A stretch of 64,000 nt of DNA. It comes from Phialocephala subalpina. Lineage: Eukaryota > Ascomycota > Leotiomycetes > Helotiales > Mollisiaceae. The stretch is from NCBI GenBank assembly GCA_900073065.1, contig FJOG01000015.1, forward strand, positions 227,284 through 291,283, given 5' to 3'. The notes below the pieces were generated by a model that was given only the letters and a program-made list of their open reading frames with translations, ran no database searches and had not been told where the DNA came from. A program made the translations under genes and the position numbers. Below are positions 10,600-22,833 of the stretch, piece after piece; the stretch's first letter is position 1; each line of letters starts with the position of its first letter.

Positions 10600-12002
10600 T
10601 CACCATCCCTGACGCCGCTGACGTCTGTGGCGCCTATCTTGGTCCTCGAGAAGGATGTTACTTTCATTCCCATGCACTCTCCGATAATCCTCTGCCGCCA
10701 TGGTGAATGCGAAAATGATGGCCTTTAACGTCTCCAGCGGATTTAGCGCCCTACCCCAAGCTTTAGCCCCCAAGAAGCCACCTTGATAATACAATGGTGG
10801 TTGTCCCTCCTCGCGCGTAGCATGGACAAGATTCGAGATGAAGTATGGCTGGCAGGAGTATGCATAATGGAAGAAGACAGAAAGAGGCACCATTGCGATG
10901 CAAATAACCATGTTAGGAAGACCAATGTTCAGATCTGCATACGTGAACTTCGAGGTTGGATTGAGAGCTTTCGCATCGGTGAGGATCCAGAAGAGTATCT
11001 ATAACAGATGTTAGCTGAGTCCTGTCAAGACACGATTCTGGATACATACCCCTAAGAGGAAAGTGAACAGCACCACAAGCTTGAAAGCAAGCAGTTTGGC
11101 CAGCGGTTTATGCTGTGCTAGGTGGCTCCGAAGAGCGAGATAAAACTTGAAGACGGAAAGAATTGCGACCACGAGAGAGGCATCTTTGGCTAGAGTGAGC
11201 TAGACAAAAATTAATATCTAGTGCTGGAAGAATTGGAAGAGTAGTCAGACCTACCCATAAATGTGAATAGTATGGCTTGCTAACATATTGACAGTAGATA
11301 CCGGCAGCTTGTGTGATAGCTGTGAGGATGGCAACAAGAAGAGCAACAACGGGGTACTGGAATATCATGATCCATCGGCTCTAAAAGTGTATCAGTACTT
11401 GTATGCGACCGAGAAGGTGGAAAAGGCCATACCCGATACCAGACCAAACCTCCACCTTTTTCGCCGGGAGACTTCTTGCTCGGAACCGCGAAAGCAGCAA
11501 AGAATACCTCGCGTTGCGATGGATTTTCTGAGACAAATTCGCACATGAGCAGGAAGAATGACCCCAGTGCCAGCGACTGGACGACATCGAGCCAGGGGGC
11601 GATGTCGACGTGTGCCTTCGGAAAACAAACAGAAAGGAAACACAAGATCGAATAGAATGGTATAAGAAGCCCAACTTTCATAATCCTATTGATAGATTAG
11701 CACTAGACTAATGTTCCATCCGACAACAGTAACTAACTTTATTTGCTCGTTCGGCTTGCTAAGATGAGTTGCATGAATGAACAAAAGGGCGATGATGATC
11801 AAGCTCGCCACCGCCGCGCAACCTCCGGAAAGAATTTTGTTGAAGTGGTAGAAGGAGACATCGTTGAGAAAAGGCGTTGAAGCATCTGCGAAAGAGTCTG
11901 TTAGCTGCTGTCAGGTGGGATACTGGCTGAAGTGTACTTACTCTCGCTCAAGTCATGCGTCGGGCAGGTATGATTCTTAACTTTGCTTAAATGATTCCCC
12001 AT
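10600..12002 (-). CDS. OST-alpha / DUF300 family multi-pass membrane protein
   Basis: Six exons (12002-11942, 11885-11738, 11685-11433, 11380-11255, 11199-11050, 10998-10600), 378 aa, all introns GT-AG and 51-56 bp. Seven or so hydrophobic helices are visible, for example SLIIIALLFIH, VGLLIPFYSILCFLSV, IFQYPVVALLVAIL and VVLFTFLLGILFWIL. The motifs KVGLLIPFYSI, and LNIGLPNMVICIAMV towards the end are typical of the organic solute transporter subunit alpha / DUF300 family found in fungi. The last 50 residues are cytoplasmic-like and highly basic (DRRHRRQRRQ). Animal members export steroids and bile acids; the fungal role is not established, so function stays open. Intron/exon phases all close. 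Confidence 0.85.
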
Positions 12003-12859
12003 TTTAGCCAATTTAGCTGTTGTGCAGGACTCGCAGCTGTGTATGGCAGTAGAACTGATTTTGCTCACGAGATAGCTGCTTCTTTTCTGAGGAGATTATT
12101 TGCAGCATGGCGGAGAGGTGCAAGATTTATGTAGAGCACCTATGACACAAAACGGCTGAACATCAATTCGGGGATAAAGCCCTGATGATCAGGAAAATAT
12201 GGGCCTTTGGACAGCGGCATGTAAGATCTTCTACCATTTGTTGAGAAGGACGAAAAAACTTCTAGGAGCTGAAACTATGCGACGATCCCATGTTGCTTGT
12301 CAGCAATCTCAGCTCGAATGAAAGGCTGCATTGGGTTAGCGCAAGTTCCTGCATCAAAAATCGACCTTGAAACCCTGTCACTACCTGCACCACTCCAGAA
12401 GCAATTGTACAGCTCGAATGGTTAACTGTATAAAGCACCTCAATCTCACTGCCTGGTCTTCATAGCCATGTACCTTGACGTGTGAATTTCAAAGGGGCTG
12501 GGTCTGCTCAAGTCCGGAGCCATTCAAGTCAACAATCCGGAAAATCACGGATTGCTCTTCGAATGCTTTGCCTTCGAGAGACACTTGGGGCTTAAGTCTG
12601 ACATACAGATCCCGAACCAAATCACGCAGCACACACTTAAGCTTCGGACGTGAAAGATCGACAAGGCTCAGTGGGAGCTGGACATCGGAAAGTCTGATGA
12701 GAACCCAACACATTACTTGCCCATGCCACTGGCATCAAAAAACCACTGCACCCAAATTAACATCCTAAACACATTCGAGATCTCTAGGCTTCGATTTTTC
12801 CTCACTGCTGCCCTTTTCTTCGACGGAGCAGAGACATCTTTGCGATCTACCAAGTCAAC
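12003..12859. other. Divergent intergenic region
   Basis: About 850 bp between the divergently transcribed OST-alpha gene and the FAD monooxygenase. It probably contains both promoters. No ORF with a recognisable product was found; the open stretch at 12489-12713 has no family match by eye. Confidence 0.5.
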
Positions 12860-14213
12860 ATGCCAGAGCCATCAACCAAGAAACCATTCACAATTGCCAT
12901 CATAGGAGGCGGGCTAGCAGGACTTCTTCTCGCCATCGGTCTTACCACACGAGGTGTCCCAGTTCACATCTATGAAGCTGCGCCTGCCTTCGCAGAAACT
13001 AGCGCGGGCATAGGATTTGGCCCAAATGCGGTACGAGCGATGACAATGCTCGATCCCAGAATTCGCATTGCTTACGACAAGTTGAAAACGGAGAACAGAT
13101 GGGAGGGCAAACGAAACACATGGTTTGATTTTCGACTGGGCTGGGGGGAAGTTCCTGAATTCGTGGCGGAGTTGAAGATGGATGGCAATGAAGGGGGCGG
13201 GAATGTTCTTCGCGCGAGGTTTATGGAGGCTCTGGTCGCCTTGCTACCAGAGGGATGTGCGGGCTTTGGAAAGATTTTGACTGAATTGGAAGAATGCAAG
13301 AATCATGTGAAGTTGACCTTTAGCGACAAGACAACGGAGCTCGCCGATGCAGTTGTTGGTTGCGATGGAATACGATCTGTGGTGCGCGAACTGCTTCTTG
13401 GGAAGGACGATCAAGCAAGCAGAGCGATCTTCTCCGGCATGTACTGCTACAGGGGATTGTTGGATATGCAGGCTGCAATTGATGCTGTTGGGGGAGAGTT
13501 GTCGTTGAACAGTCAAGTATACATGGGAAAGGATGGAGATGTGGTGACCTATCCAATCGAGCAAGGTTCGGTGCTGAATGTTGTCGCTTTTCAGAAGCAT
13601 AAAGATAATGACTGGAAGTATTCGAAGTGGGTTGCTGACAGCTCTCATGAAGACTTGATGAAAGACTTCGAAGAATTTGGAGAGGTTCCCAAGAAGATCC
13701 TCAAGGTGAGAGTCACCGTTGACCACAGAAATCACGTCCTTGCAAGTATGCTAACCAAAGACATGAGTATAGTTGCTCGACAAAACAGAGATCTGGGCTC
13801 TCTTCGACATGCCGAATGCAGCACGATATTCTTCAAAGCTCGTTGCTTTGCTTGGTGATGCCGCACATGCGAGCACATCCCATGCCGGTGCTGGTGCCGG
13901 AATGGCTGTCGAAGACGCGCTTGTACTTTCTGAGCTCATTTCAGATGCTCGAGTCAATATAATTCTCGACCTTCCGGCAGTGTTTGCTGTTTATGACTTG
14001 GCAAGGAGGCCACGCACGCAAAAGCTGGTGCAGTATAGCAGGGAAAGCGGCATGTTATTTCAACTCAGGAAACCAGGAGCTGGGGGTGATATCGAAAAGA
14101 TCAAGGTGGAGTTGAAAGATAGACAGAAATGGATCTGGGACATTGATATTGAGGAACACTTGAAGGATGCAGAGGCTGGACTCGGCCTTAGCCTCCGCAA
14201 AAGCTCAGAGTAG
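12860..14213 (+). CDS. FAD-dependent monooxygenase (salicylate hydroxylase-like)
   Basis: Two exons (12860-13705 and 13773-14213), 67 bp intron, 428 aa, the usual length for single-component class A flavoprotein monooxygenases. Residues 13-21 carry the Rossmann dinucleotide motif (AIIGGGLAG), VVGCDGIRSVVRE is the DG motif that contacts both FAD and NAD(P)H, and LLGDAAHASTSHAGAG is the GD motif binding the FAD ribityl chain. Members hydroxylate or decarboxylatively hydroxylate aromatic acids or polyketide-like aromatics using NAD(P)H and O2. The next gene downstream is a secreted alpha/beta hydrolase in the same direction, but a shared pathway cannot be shown. No signal peptide; likely cytosolic. 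Confidence 0.85.
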
Positions 14214-14719
14214 AATGACCGGAATTTCCACTCATACATAAGTACCCACGCATCTGATCCTTCAAACCAGAAAACAACTGTGATCGCGGATCTTAGAAAT
14301 TGAAATGATTTTCAATTCGGAATCTCGCGTACTGCCTCGCCGGCTATTCCCAAATGTGGCCAAGCGCCAGTTGGTCAAAATGTCTTTTACTAGATCTACA
14401 GTGGCACAGTGCATATTCCTATTATGTCAGCAGCCCCCCCTGAAAGTATTGTCAGCTGCTAGTTTCGAATCGCATTCCCAAAATGGCTACCCTTCCACAC
14501 CGGCGTAGCCGCTTTTGAACGCACGTGTTTCCTTTGTGCCTGAGAGAACTTGTAATTATTTGGATCGGTTTTCTCTTAAATATATATAAGAGTCAGGAGT
14601 CCTACCTCCATCATGCAATATAACCTCCATTGGCATCGCCTCTTTCGAAAGTCTCAACAATCCACCGATAATCGAATCCGCTGCCATCCTCATATCCAGA
14701 TCAGACACCATCTGGCACA
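14214..14719. other. Intergenic region with TATA-like promoter
   Basis: About 500 bp between the monooxygenase and the alpha/beta hydrolase. Besides the TATA-like element (14577-14591) no coding feature is supported. Confidence 0.5.
14577..14591 (+). promoter_or_regulatory. TATA-like element upstream of the secreted hydrolase
   Basis: The run TTAAATATATATAAG lies about 130 bp before the ATG at 14720, a plausible distance for a TATA box in a filamentous fungus. Inferred from sequence only. Confidence 0.4.
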
Positions 14720-16070
14720 ATGAATCTCATCTTTAGCACCATCTATGTGTGCGCCATCAGCTTAATTCACGTCAGTTTCTAGAACAGCTTCTCTATCACC
14801 TGAATGAAATCTAATGTACTCATAGGTCGCTTGTGCTGCAAATAGCACTTCGAACTTCACGGAGGTACAGCTCAGCACGGATTCGGACTTTCACTTCGAA
14901 ATTCTCCGAGATGTCGCAGCCGGCTCTTACGGGCATGCAGATGTTGGAGAGGTCCTTACTGCCGCGAATTCGATCGTGCCTGGTGACTTTGAGAGCTTTT
15001 ACAGAGCCTTCAATACCTTGGCAAACAGTGTCTATGACGTAGCCCTGAAGATTGATGTGAAGAAGTTCCCTATCTCTGCCCGTGATACATTTTTCCGGGC
15101 TTCAACGTACTTCCGTTCTGCCGACTTCTATCTTCATGGAAATCAGTCCGACCCTCGAATCTACTCACTATGGGCTCAACAGATTGCCGCCTTTGACTCA
15201 GCAATGGCACTGCTCTCCATCCCTGGAAAGCGCGTCAACATTACTACACCTAACGGTTTCTATGTCCCCGCAATCTGGTACACACCAGCTGGACCGAAAG
15301 TACGCAGACCGACAGTCATCATTGGAGGCGGATATGACGGTGGTCAAGAAGAGCTTTTGCCCCAGATGGGCATCAATGCATTGGAACGAGGATGGAATGT
15401 CCTCACCTACGAAGGACCTGGTCAAGCGAGCGTAGTGCGGTACCAACACCTTGGTTTCATCTTTGAGTGGGAGAAGGTCGTCACACCGGTCGTCGACTAT
15501 CTTTACGCTCTTGATGTCGTTGATTCTTCTGCTATCGCTTTAGTTGGACTTTCATTCGGCGGGATACTGGCCCCGCGCGCCTCCGCATTCGAGCGGCGGC
15601 TAGCAGCAACTTTGGCTCTCGATGGTCTCTACGAATTTGGGGCCTTGTTTCTCAAGCAGTTCCCTGATAAGCTGGTTACAATCTTCAATTCCGGCAACAG
15701 CATACAGTTTGACAATGCCGTCAGCCAAGCAATGACAAGCTCGCTTGTTACCACAGAGTTCAAATGGACTGTTGACCAAGGAATGTGGGCTTTCAATACG
15801 ACTTCTCCGTTCGATTGGATGACTCAACTTCAAGCATACACTTTGGTGGATGTCGTAGACAAGATTCCTGGGCCAATGTTCGTAGCCGACTCAGCGACCG
15901 ACACGTTTTTTACTGGAGATGGAGCGGTCCTGGCCTCTAAATTGGGCAACCGATCAACCTACTATGAGTTCGATGTTGCCTCTGGTGTTGGCCATGCAGG
16001 TGTTGGTGGATATCGTATGCAGTGTCAGGTGGCATTTGACTGGCTCCAAGGTATCTTCGACAAGTGCTGA
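14720..16070 (+). CDS. Secreted alpha/beta hydrolase
   Basis: Two exons (14720-14770 and 14826-16070), 55 bp intron with a GTCAGT donor, 431 aa. The short first exon encodes most of the signal peptide (MNLIFSTIYVCAISLIH, cleaved around VACAA), which is why the upstream exon is included. The hydrolase core shows GGGYDGG (oxyanion-hole region), the nucleophile elbow GLSFGG with Ser260, an acidic residue candidate in VADSATDTFF, and a C-terminal His in GVGHAG. This fits the dipeptidyl-peptidase-like alpha/beta hydrolases of fungi that act on esters, amides or C-C bonds. Several N-glycosylation sites agree with secretion. The substrate is unknown. Confidence 0.85.
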
Positions 16071-16573
16071 ACAAGGAAGGAAAGGACAGGACTTAGTGGC
16101 TCAAGGTTAGGATATTGGTTGTATGGCATAGTCTTCTAGACTGTGTATGAGTAGATAAATGAATAGATTTTCTTTGAAGACAAGCTTTGCTTGTGAAGAA
16201 CAGTTCTGCGACAATTCCCATCATCTCTCTTGGCCTTGAGTTTGCTTGACGAACCCCTAAGTTTAACCATCATCGCCAAGCACAAAATACAATTCCAATT
16301 TCTTACTTTATTAAAGACAGCTATTACGCTTGAAGCAGTCGAATAGTGCCTGAATCATGTTTAGAGCCAGAGATATCGAGCTAGAATGCTATGCGATTAG
16401 CAATAATATTAATTAGGTTTAAAGTTCAAATAATCAGAGTTGCCAGCCTTCCTTGGAGATCTAAAAGTCTAGGATGGGCTGAGATACTTCGCTCGATTTG
16501 GCGTTACTATCCAGGCGGCAAGAGAAGCTGGCCATGAATGTCTTAGGTGAGGATGGGAGATCGACACCGCTGC
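16071..16573. other. Intergenic, no gene supported
   Basis: Downstream of the hydrolase. Nothing recognisable; it may include decayed 3' sequence of the adjacent amidohydrolase relic. Confidence 0.4.
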
Positions 16574-16930
16574 TCATGATTCCCCGCACCCATATGGAGG
16601 TGCGAAGAACCAAGTGGAATGCACGTTCACTGCATCATTCAATATGTAAATAAGCTTCCTAGCTGCATGAGCGACGCTCAACTGCCCCGCTCTCCGTGCC
16701 CTAGCGACGATTGTATTGACGACTTCTTGACTTGGCCCCGGAATATTAGCCACGACTTTGATGTAGTCCGCCCCTTCTGCCACTCGCGCTGCAACGAAGC
16801 CTACAGCCAGGCCTGTATTGTCGATGAGACTTTCTTTGGTGATGTGAGGAAATCGACTGTGAATGCTGCCGGTGCTGGTTGCAAAGTTACCAGCTGAGCG
16901 AATATCTGCAAGTCCTTTCTGACCTCGGAC
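16574..16930 (-). pseudogene. Amidohydrolase fragment
   Basis: About 115 codons in one open frame match the middle of metal-dependent amidohydrolases of the imidazolonepropionase-like group: GLADIRSAGNFATSTGSIHS, then NTGLAVGFVAARVAEGADYI, the carbamylated-lysine region (IKVVANIPG) and a first His-containing strand (LSVAHA). After SVAHA the family similarity stops and the frame soon ends. Upstream of residue RGQKG no frame continues the N-terminal HXH half. A whole enzyme is about 400-450 aa, so over two thirds is missing, including the N-terminal metal site. I read it as a decayed remnant rather than a gene. It lies between the secreted hydrolase and the P4-ATPase. Confidence 0.65.
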
Positions 16931-17495
16931 AGCACTTCGAACTGACGGAGCATGGCGTCTTCGCGAAAGGGTCGTGGGATGAATGGTCTGAGGAAGATCT
17001 GAAGGGAGAGGGATGTGAGTCGGCAGCTACGCAAATAAGTGTCAAGAGGCTTATCGACGATGGGTCAGGGAAGAGAACGACAGTCTCAAACCCTGCTCCA
17101 GTTCAGTATCAATGGCACGAAATAATACACCTGAAGGAAAGACATAGCCGGAGAAGTACCGCTCCATGACTTCTCAAGTCTCTAAAGGACCCCAGCTCAT
17201 TTCTCGCTCTTTCTGCTAAACATCAAATGAGCTGAGAAAGGAATATGTGAATCTAGTTGCTATATACTTGGGTATCAGCGAGTCTATCTAAAACGCAGAG
17301 GGGAAAATAAAAAGAAGAGATATCTAAACCAATATCCCATACCACCTCCAAATATTTACAGTGTTCCCACACCAAGACGAACATTTCGATCCCAGAAAGT
17401 CACCTTCACCTGGACACCAAGTCGCCAATCACGTCGATGACCTCCACCTCAGCACCATCGCAACCTCTCAAGCCTAAACCAGCTGGGTCCCTCTA
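16931..17495. other. Intergenic, no intact gene supported
   Basis: Holds a plus-strand open stretch (to 17169) that overlaps the amidohydrolase relic and has no family I recognise, then the 3' flank of the P4-ATPase gene. Confidence 0.4.
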
Positions 17496-20400
17496 TCAAC
17501 TCTCCTTCTTTGCCCTCGCTCTCTCAGCCTCTCGCTCCTGCCACAAATCCACCTCCGTCGGCCAGCATCTCCTCCTCACAACCTCGACTGTAACCTCAAT
17601 CGTTAACAACGCCGCAACAACAATGGCCAGCGTCGCCCACCAACTCAGATCCAGGCCAAAATGATTGATGAATGCATCGCGAACGTAGTACGGACCAGGG
17701 GAGCGAACGTAGACGATCGAGAGAAGGAGGTTGAACGCCCACCAGCCCGCGATCGTGGCCAGAAGGGCTGCAACGGGGATCCATGTCAAATGGTGGTACG
17801 AGAGGAATCTGCCAATTGTCAGTACATTAAACATTTGGGAATTCATAAATGCGGGGTAAGTGCGGGGTAATGAAGTGGAAAACATACAGCAGCTTGGTGT
17901 TGATAAACACCACACAAATCGAAAATAGTAAATCCCCAAAAGCCCACAAGCCCTGATCATTCCTCATCATATCCCCTCCATAAAGTCCATACGCCATAAA
18001 ATAAGCGATGACTGCTTCAAACGCCGCCATCCCCATCCACCAAATATAACTCCTCAAATTAAACTCTCTAGCATCCTGCCCAACCCGATACAACTCCGGC
18101 CTCTCAAGCAAGATCTCCGCACTCAAATCCTTCTCCCAAATCCCCGGCACAATCACGCAAAGAGACGTAAACAACGTATTCCAAACCGTCAAACTAACAC
18201 TCTCAAAAAGACTTGTGCCTGTATATCCATTCCATCTCTGATACAGACATTGGATGCTATAAAACAACATCTCTTTCCAAAATGTATACAGGATGAATTT
18301 GGCGGTGCGGATGTAGTTCCAGTGTCCATGGACTAGGAGGAGGCGGGCAAGAAAGCGGAATTGCGCGATGGAAAAGTCGGCTACGCGGGCGGCTTGGAGG
18401 CCTTCTTTGCCGGAGATGCCGATCCCGACGTGGGCTTCTGTTATCATTGCAATGTCGTTGCCGCCGTCGCCGATGGCGAGAGTTAGCTTATCTGGCTGGA
18501 GCTGGCGGATGGACCTGACCATGGAAGCTTTTTGGGAGGGGGAGGCACGACAGACGATTACGGAGCGTGCGGAGAGGAGGAAGGAGTAGAATGTCGCTGC
18601 TAGGGGCTGGTTGTTTTCGACTGACATGAGGGTTTGGCCATCGATGACAATCACGAAGTGGGACATTGTGGAGGTGGCAAGTTCTGAGATGGCGGAGGTG
18701 ATTTGGGCATCGATCGGTGACAAGTTCTCATCGTCAAGGATGATGAATTTCGAGTCAGGTTTGCAGATGTGTGCTGAGTGGGCAATGTTGATAGCTGTCT
18801 CGCGCTTGTCTCCCGTAAGCATCCAGATCTTGATGTTCGCCTTCTGCAATCTCTTAATAGTCTTTGGAACACCTTTTTGAAGCTTGTCCTCAATGGCTGT
18901 TGCTCCTCCGAGTGTGAGGTCTTTCTCAACGAGTTCCCCTGCTGCGTCAATCATATCTTGACGGTTCGAGAGGCTTGTTGTCGCTGCGTGGTAGATTGAA
19001 GACCAACTACCATATTCAGACTCGTCGATGAAGCGATGACCGTAGACCAATGTTCGTAGACCTTCGGATGCGAAGTAGTCAATGTGCTCATGGCAGCGCT
19101 TGAAGACTTCCTCCCCATCCAATTCATATAGGACATCTTCCGTCCCCGTAGCTTGATTCAAAGGAGTAGCTCTAGATCTATGTCTGAATCTAGGTTGCAT
19201 GATCGAGTCTGCACCCTTGCAGAAGAGACAAATCCGACCATCTGGAAACCTAACAACGATCGACATTCGTTTCCGATTTGTGCTGAACTCTATGACGTCG
19301 AGAATCTGATAGGTTTCAGGCATAGTGTCCGCGCTCTCAGCAGAAGGCACACTCAAAGTGATTGAGTGCTCGTCACGTGCACGGACAACATATCCCAGGT
19401 CTCTTGCTGCCTCGACGAGAGCCTGCTCATCTGGAGACGCCGCTTGAAAGCTAAGTTTTCCATCACTGTTTACTTCTGGGAAGCAGGTGTGGCATAGAGC
19501 TAGAGACAACAGAAACATTCTGACTTTGTCGGTGTACTCGGGGTTTGGATAAGCTCGAAGGTGCTGTTGGACATCGGTTATATCTCTTTCATAGTTTGTT
19601 GCAGAAGGTGAGGGCTGGATGATGTCAGAGGCTGTGGGATTCGGGCTTCTTGAGCGTGACCTGATGTTGGCATATTCGGGTGAAGACGTCTTCAAGGTCG
19701 CTCTGTCCGTGGCACGGATCTCTTCCTGCGACAAAGTCTCTCTCTCTTTGCTCCTCGAGCCTGAACCCCGTTCATCGGGCTCAATATCTGCATTATGCAC
19801 CCAGATCCTGCCCGCAACACTCATCTTCCGAAACCGCATCACATTCTCCGTCAACGTCCCCGTTTTGTCTGAGAAAATATAGCTGATCTGGCCTAAATTC
19901 TCATAAATCGTCTGCGTATTCGAGACAAAAGGCGTGTTCGAGACCTCATCATACATCTCCACATCTTGTAGAAGCCAGAACTGACAGAACTTGACGATCT
20001 CCAGACTGACGTACAAAGCCAGTGGGATGAGATTGTTGTACATGATTGCAAAGGCAATGAAAATGTCCGCGAATCTGATATGTGAGTCGGCCAGGTACCA
20101 GGCTTTCCGTTCATAGACCTTAGTCCAGATCAGATAGCCTGCAGAACATCCGATGGAGAGCAGGATGACGAGGGCAGCGAGGTAGAACACCACGTGATTT
20201 GTCATCTTTTGGATAGCTGGAGCTTTAGCTTGTGGGTTCTTGTTGGCGTTCATGCGGATCTTGCATTCTTCGCCAGTGTTGATGGCCATTCCGATAGCTC
20301 TTGTCGTATTTCGAAGAGTACTTCCTCGATAGATGACGTTCGCCAAGGTCAGAGGTACGGTCTCGCCATCCACTGTCACTTTGCCGTTGAATTCGTAAAG

Positions 20401-21678
20401 GTCAAGGTTCGGATCTTCGACGACGAAGTGCGCGCGGCAGGTTGAGATGTCGGTCAGACTCGAACATCGTTTGGCGAGGATACTGGGAGGTTGTCTGCTT
20501 TTCAGGTTCGTTTCACCGTCGAGAGCCATCGTTTCGACGTACGCGACACCATTTCGTCCTTCGGCTGAGAGAAGCACGATATCGGCAGGGACTTGCTCGT
20601 CTCTACAAAGTTCAATGATATCTCCAACGCGAAGATCAACCCATCTGACCACTGCCCAGTGGTTGGAATCGGGTTCCTCAGAGTTCACTGTTGTCGATGT
20701 CGCCGAGAACTCTTTCCCGTATGGAGTAGCTGGAGCAGTCTCAAGAATGACTTCCTCATCGCGCTTTCGATACCTGGAGCGAATATTAGACCAGTAAGCT
20801 TTCACGAGTCCTCGGATAGAAAGGTCGACCAAGGTTTGTGTGCCACCGGGTCTGTATCCGAGGAGAACACGTGCTGGTCTCCGATTCTCAGTCTTATCGA
20901 GACGATATCGGCGGAAGTCGTCGTATCCCTCTCTCAAGATACTGAAACTGAGGAAGAACAGAAGTGGTAGGATGGTTGTGTATGTTCCTGTAGTACTCAG
21001 ACCTGGTATCAATTGAATTATGCCCGTGACCAGGAAGTAGAAATTCGCAAGCTTCGTGAATTGGAACCATAGTTGAGCAGGAAAAAAGCTCAAGATCGTA
21101 TACCGGCTGCTCCGGATATGATTGTCGATGTATGGATGTCCTCTTCGTTCATCAATTAGTGGGGTGTTTCTCGAGGCATCAAGCTCGATGTGTCGTCCGT
21201 CTTTGCTAGGAGCTAATGGTCGCTGTCGAAGGATACCATGCAGAATGTACTCTTTGTACCATGAACTGGCCTTTTGGATGACTTGATGTTGGTGCCATTG
21301 CGCCCATGAGTTGTAGTTGATGACTGTAAATGCTCTCGGTGGTGTCGCATTCCCGCGTTCAAGAACACATGAGCCTACTTCAGTGGCGACCTCTTTCTCA
21401 TCGGATCTTTCGCCTGCGACTGCTAGATCCGTTCCGCTCCGCTTTCCTTCGCCTCCAGAATAATCTCTGGTTCCCAACTCCTCTGCCAGCTCTATCTCAT
21501 CTGGATACGACAAGGTTCGCTTCCTCTTTGAGAAAAAGGCCGTTCTAGAAGTTGAGGAATCAACTCTTTGTCTTCCCATCGATATCTCTGGTCTTGCAAA
21601 ATCTAAAGATTCCCAATCACCCCTCTCGAGATCATTCCTCGGTGAGCCTGTGCTCTGTTCATTCGCCCCTCCCATCAT
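17496..21678 (-). CDS. P4-type ATPase, phospholipid flippase (Dnf-like)
   Basis: Two exons (21678-17888 and 17808-17496), 79 bp intron near the 3' end, about 1367 aa. The flippase signature is complete: entry region SSRYTILSFFPAQLWFQFTK, actuator motif DGETNLK near residue 386 (P4 form of TGES), phosphorylation motif DKTGTLT with Asp604, KGAD in the nucleotide domain, and GDGGNDIAMI near residue 1070. Ten transmembrane helices are expected and the late ones are visible (for example ATIAGWWAFNLLLSIVYV). It flips aminophospholipids in Golgi, endosomal or plasma membranes and usually needs a Cdc50-type partner, not present here. The N-terminus of about 165 aa is polar and low complexity. The frame is open upstream of 21678 but without ATG. 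The Dnf3-like assignment is tentative. Confidence 0.9.
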
Positions 21679-22833
21679 TATTGGTGTTGCACAACTCGGC
21701 AGCACGGTTGCAGCGCTCAAAATGCGATCCAAGACACCGTGCTTGAGATCGTTGAACAAATTTCCTTCTTTCGTTCCCGCTTTCGGAATTTATAATCGCC
21801 ATCATCTTCCGTGCGGTGATTCAGGAAGACACAATGTTCGAATGATCGATGTCAGAAACTCCATTCATACTTGCACAATCATATGGCCGCAATATATCTT
21901 AAAGCGAATGTTGTCTTGATAGACCAATCACGATCTCGTGTAAATCCACGGGCGCTGTCTTGTAATTGCACGGGCTACAGGCAGTGGTCGTTTCGCGAAA
22001 GAACGCAAATTCCCAGAATAACGAGTGTGGACGGGAATCGAATTGGATTGATGATACGTTCGAGCAATGTGGGAAAGAGGAAGTGACGACAACAAGTATT
22101 TTCAAGATAAGATCATGACATGACTAAAATACGAGGCCCATATTTATCTGATCGAGGGGGCTGGGGCTCCGCGACATCCGGACAACCTCACGTGAAGACT
22201 CGATTTCAACGAATGAATCTGTGAACTCTGTGAAAGCCTTGTGCTGATAGATCTTGCAATTAGAGCTCAGAGCATTAGATGGAGACCAGCGCGAAAGACT
22301 CGATCCGCAGCATTCTTTGTTGTGACCATGGTCACGTGAGCTGTTGAGCAATATTCGAATCTTCGAAGTAATTTGAGCAATGGAAGGCCAAATACACAGC
22401 GGGCGATCAATAATGATAGATACATATAGGTAAGACAATGGATATGCATGAAGATGGAAACTCAAAGTGGTCCCGGTGAACCCGCAACGCGTCGCGTGAA
22501 GTGGAGCAGTCAAACTTTAACTCTGAAAGGCAAGTAAAAGCACGGCATCATGAGAACGAGTAGAACAGAATATACCCCATCAGTTAGTCGAAGAAAAGAG
22601 AATAAAAAGAATACGCGAAGCCAAAATAGTGAGAAGAAGGATGGATGATGTTGACAGCCCTCGGCCGCGAGGTTTTGGGAAGCCACCACACTGACCTAGT
22701 GTGTTTCGCTTAGCCGTCAATCATCTCTTACCTCTCGAAACTCTGTTTCTTCCTTCACCTCACTCACCCATCGACTCTCATCAAGACCTCAACTTGCAAC
22801 ACACGAGCGAGTCTAGCCTCATATGCCTTCGTG
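21679..22833. other. Divergent intergenic region
   Basis: About 1.15 kb between the P4-ATPase and the second zinc-cluster regulator, presumably carrying both promoters. A minus-strand open stretch (22124-22513) shows no recognisable family and is not called. Confidence 0.5.

Noticed and set aside
12860..16070. Monooxygenase plus hydrolase as a biosynthetic cluster
   Set aside because: No core synthase or tailoring partners near them; co-direction of two genes is too little.
16879..17169. Plus-strand open stretch including WDEWSEEDLKGEG
   Set aside because: Partly antisense to the amidohydrolase relic, no recognised family and no start context; probably chance.
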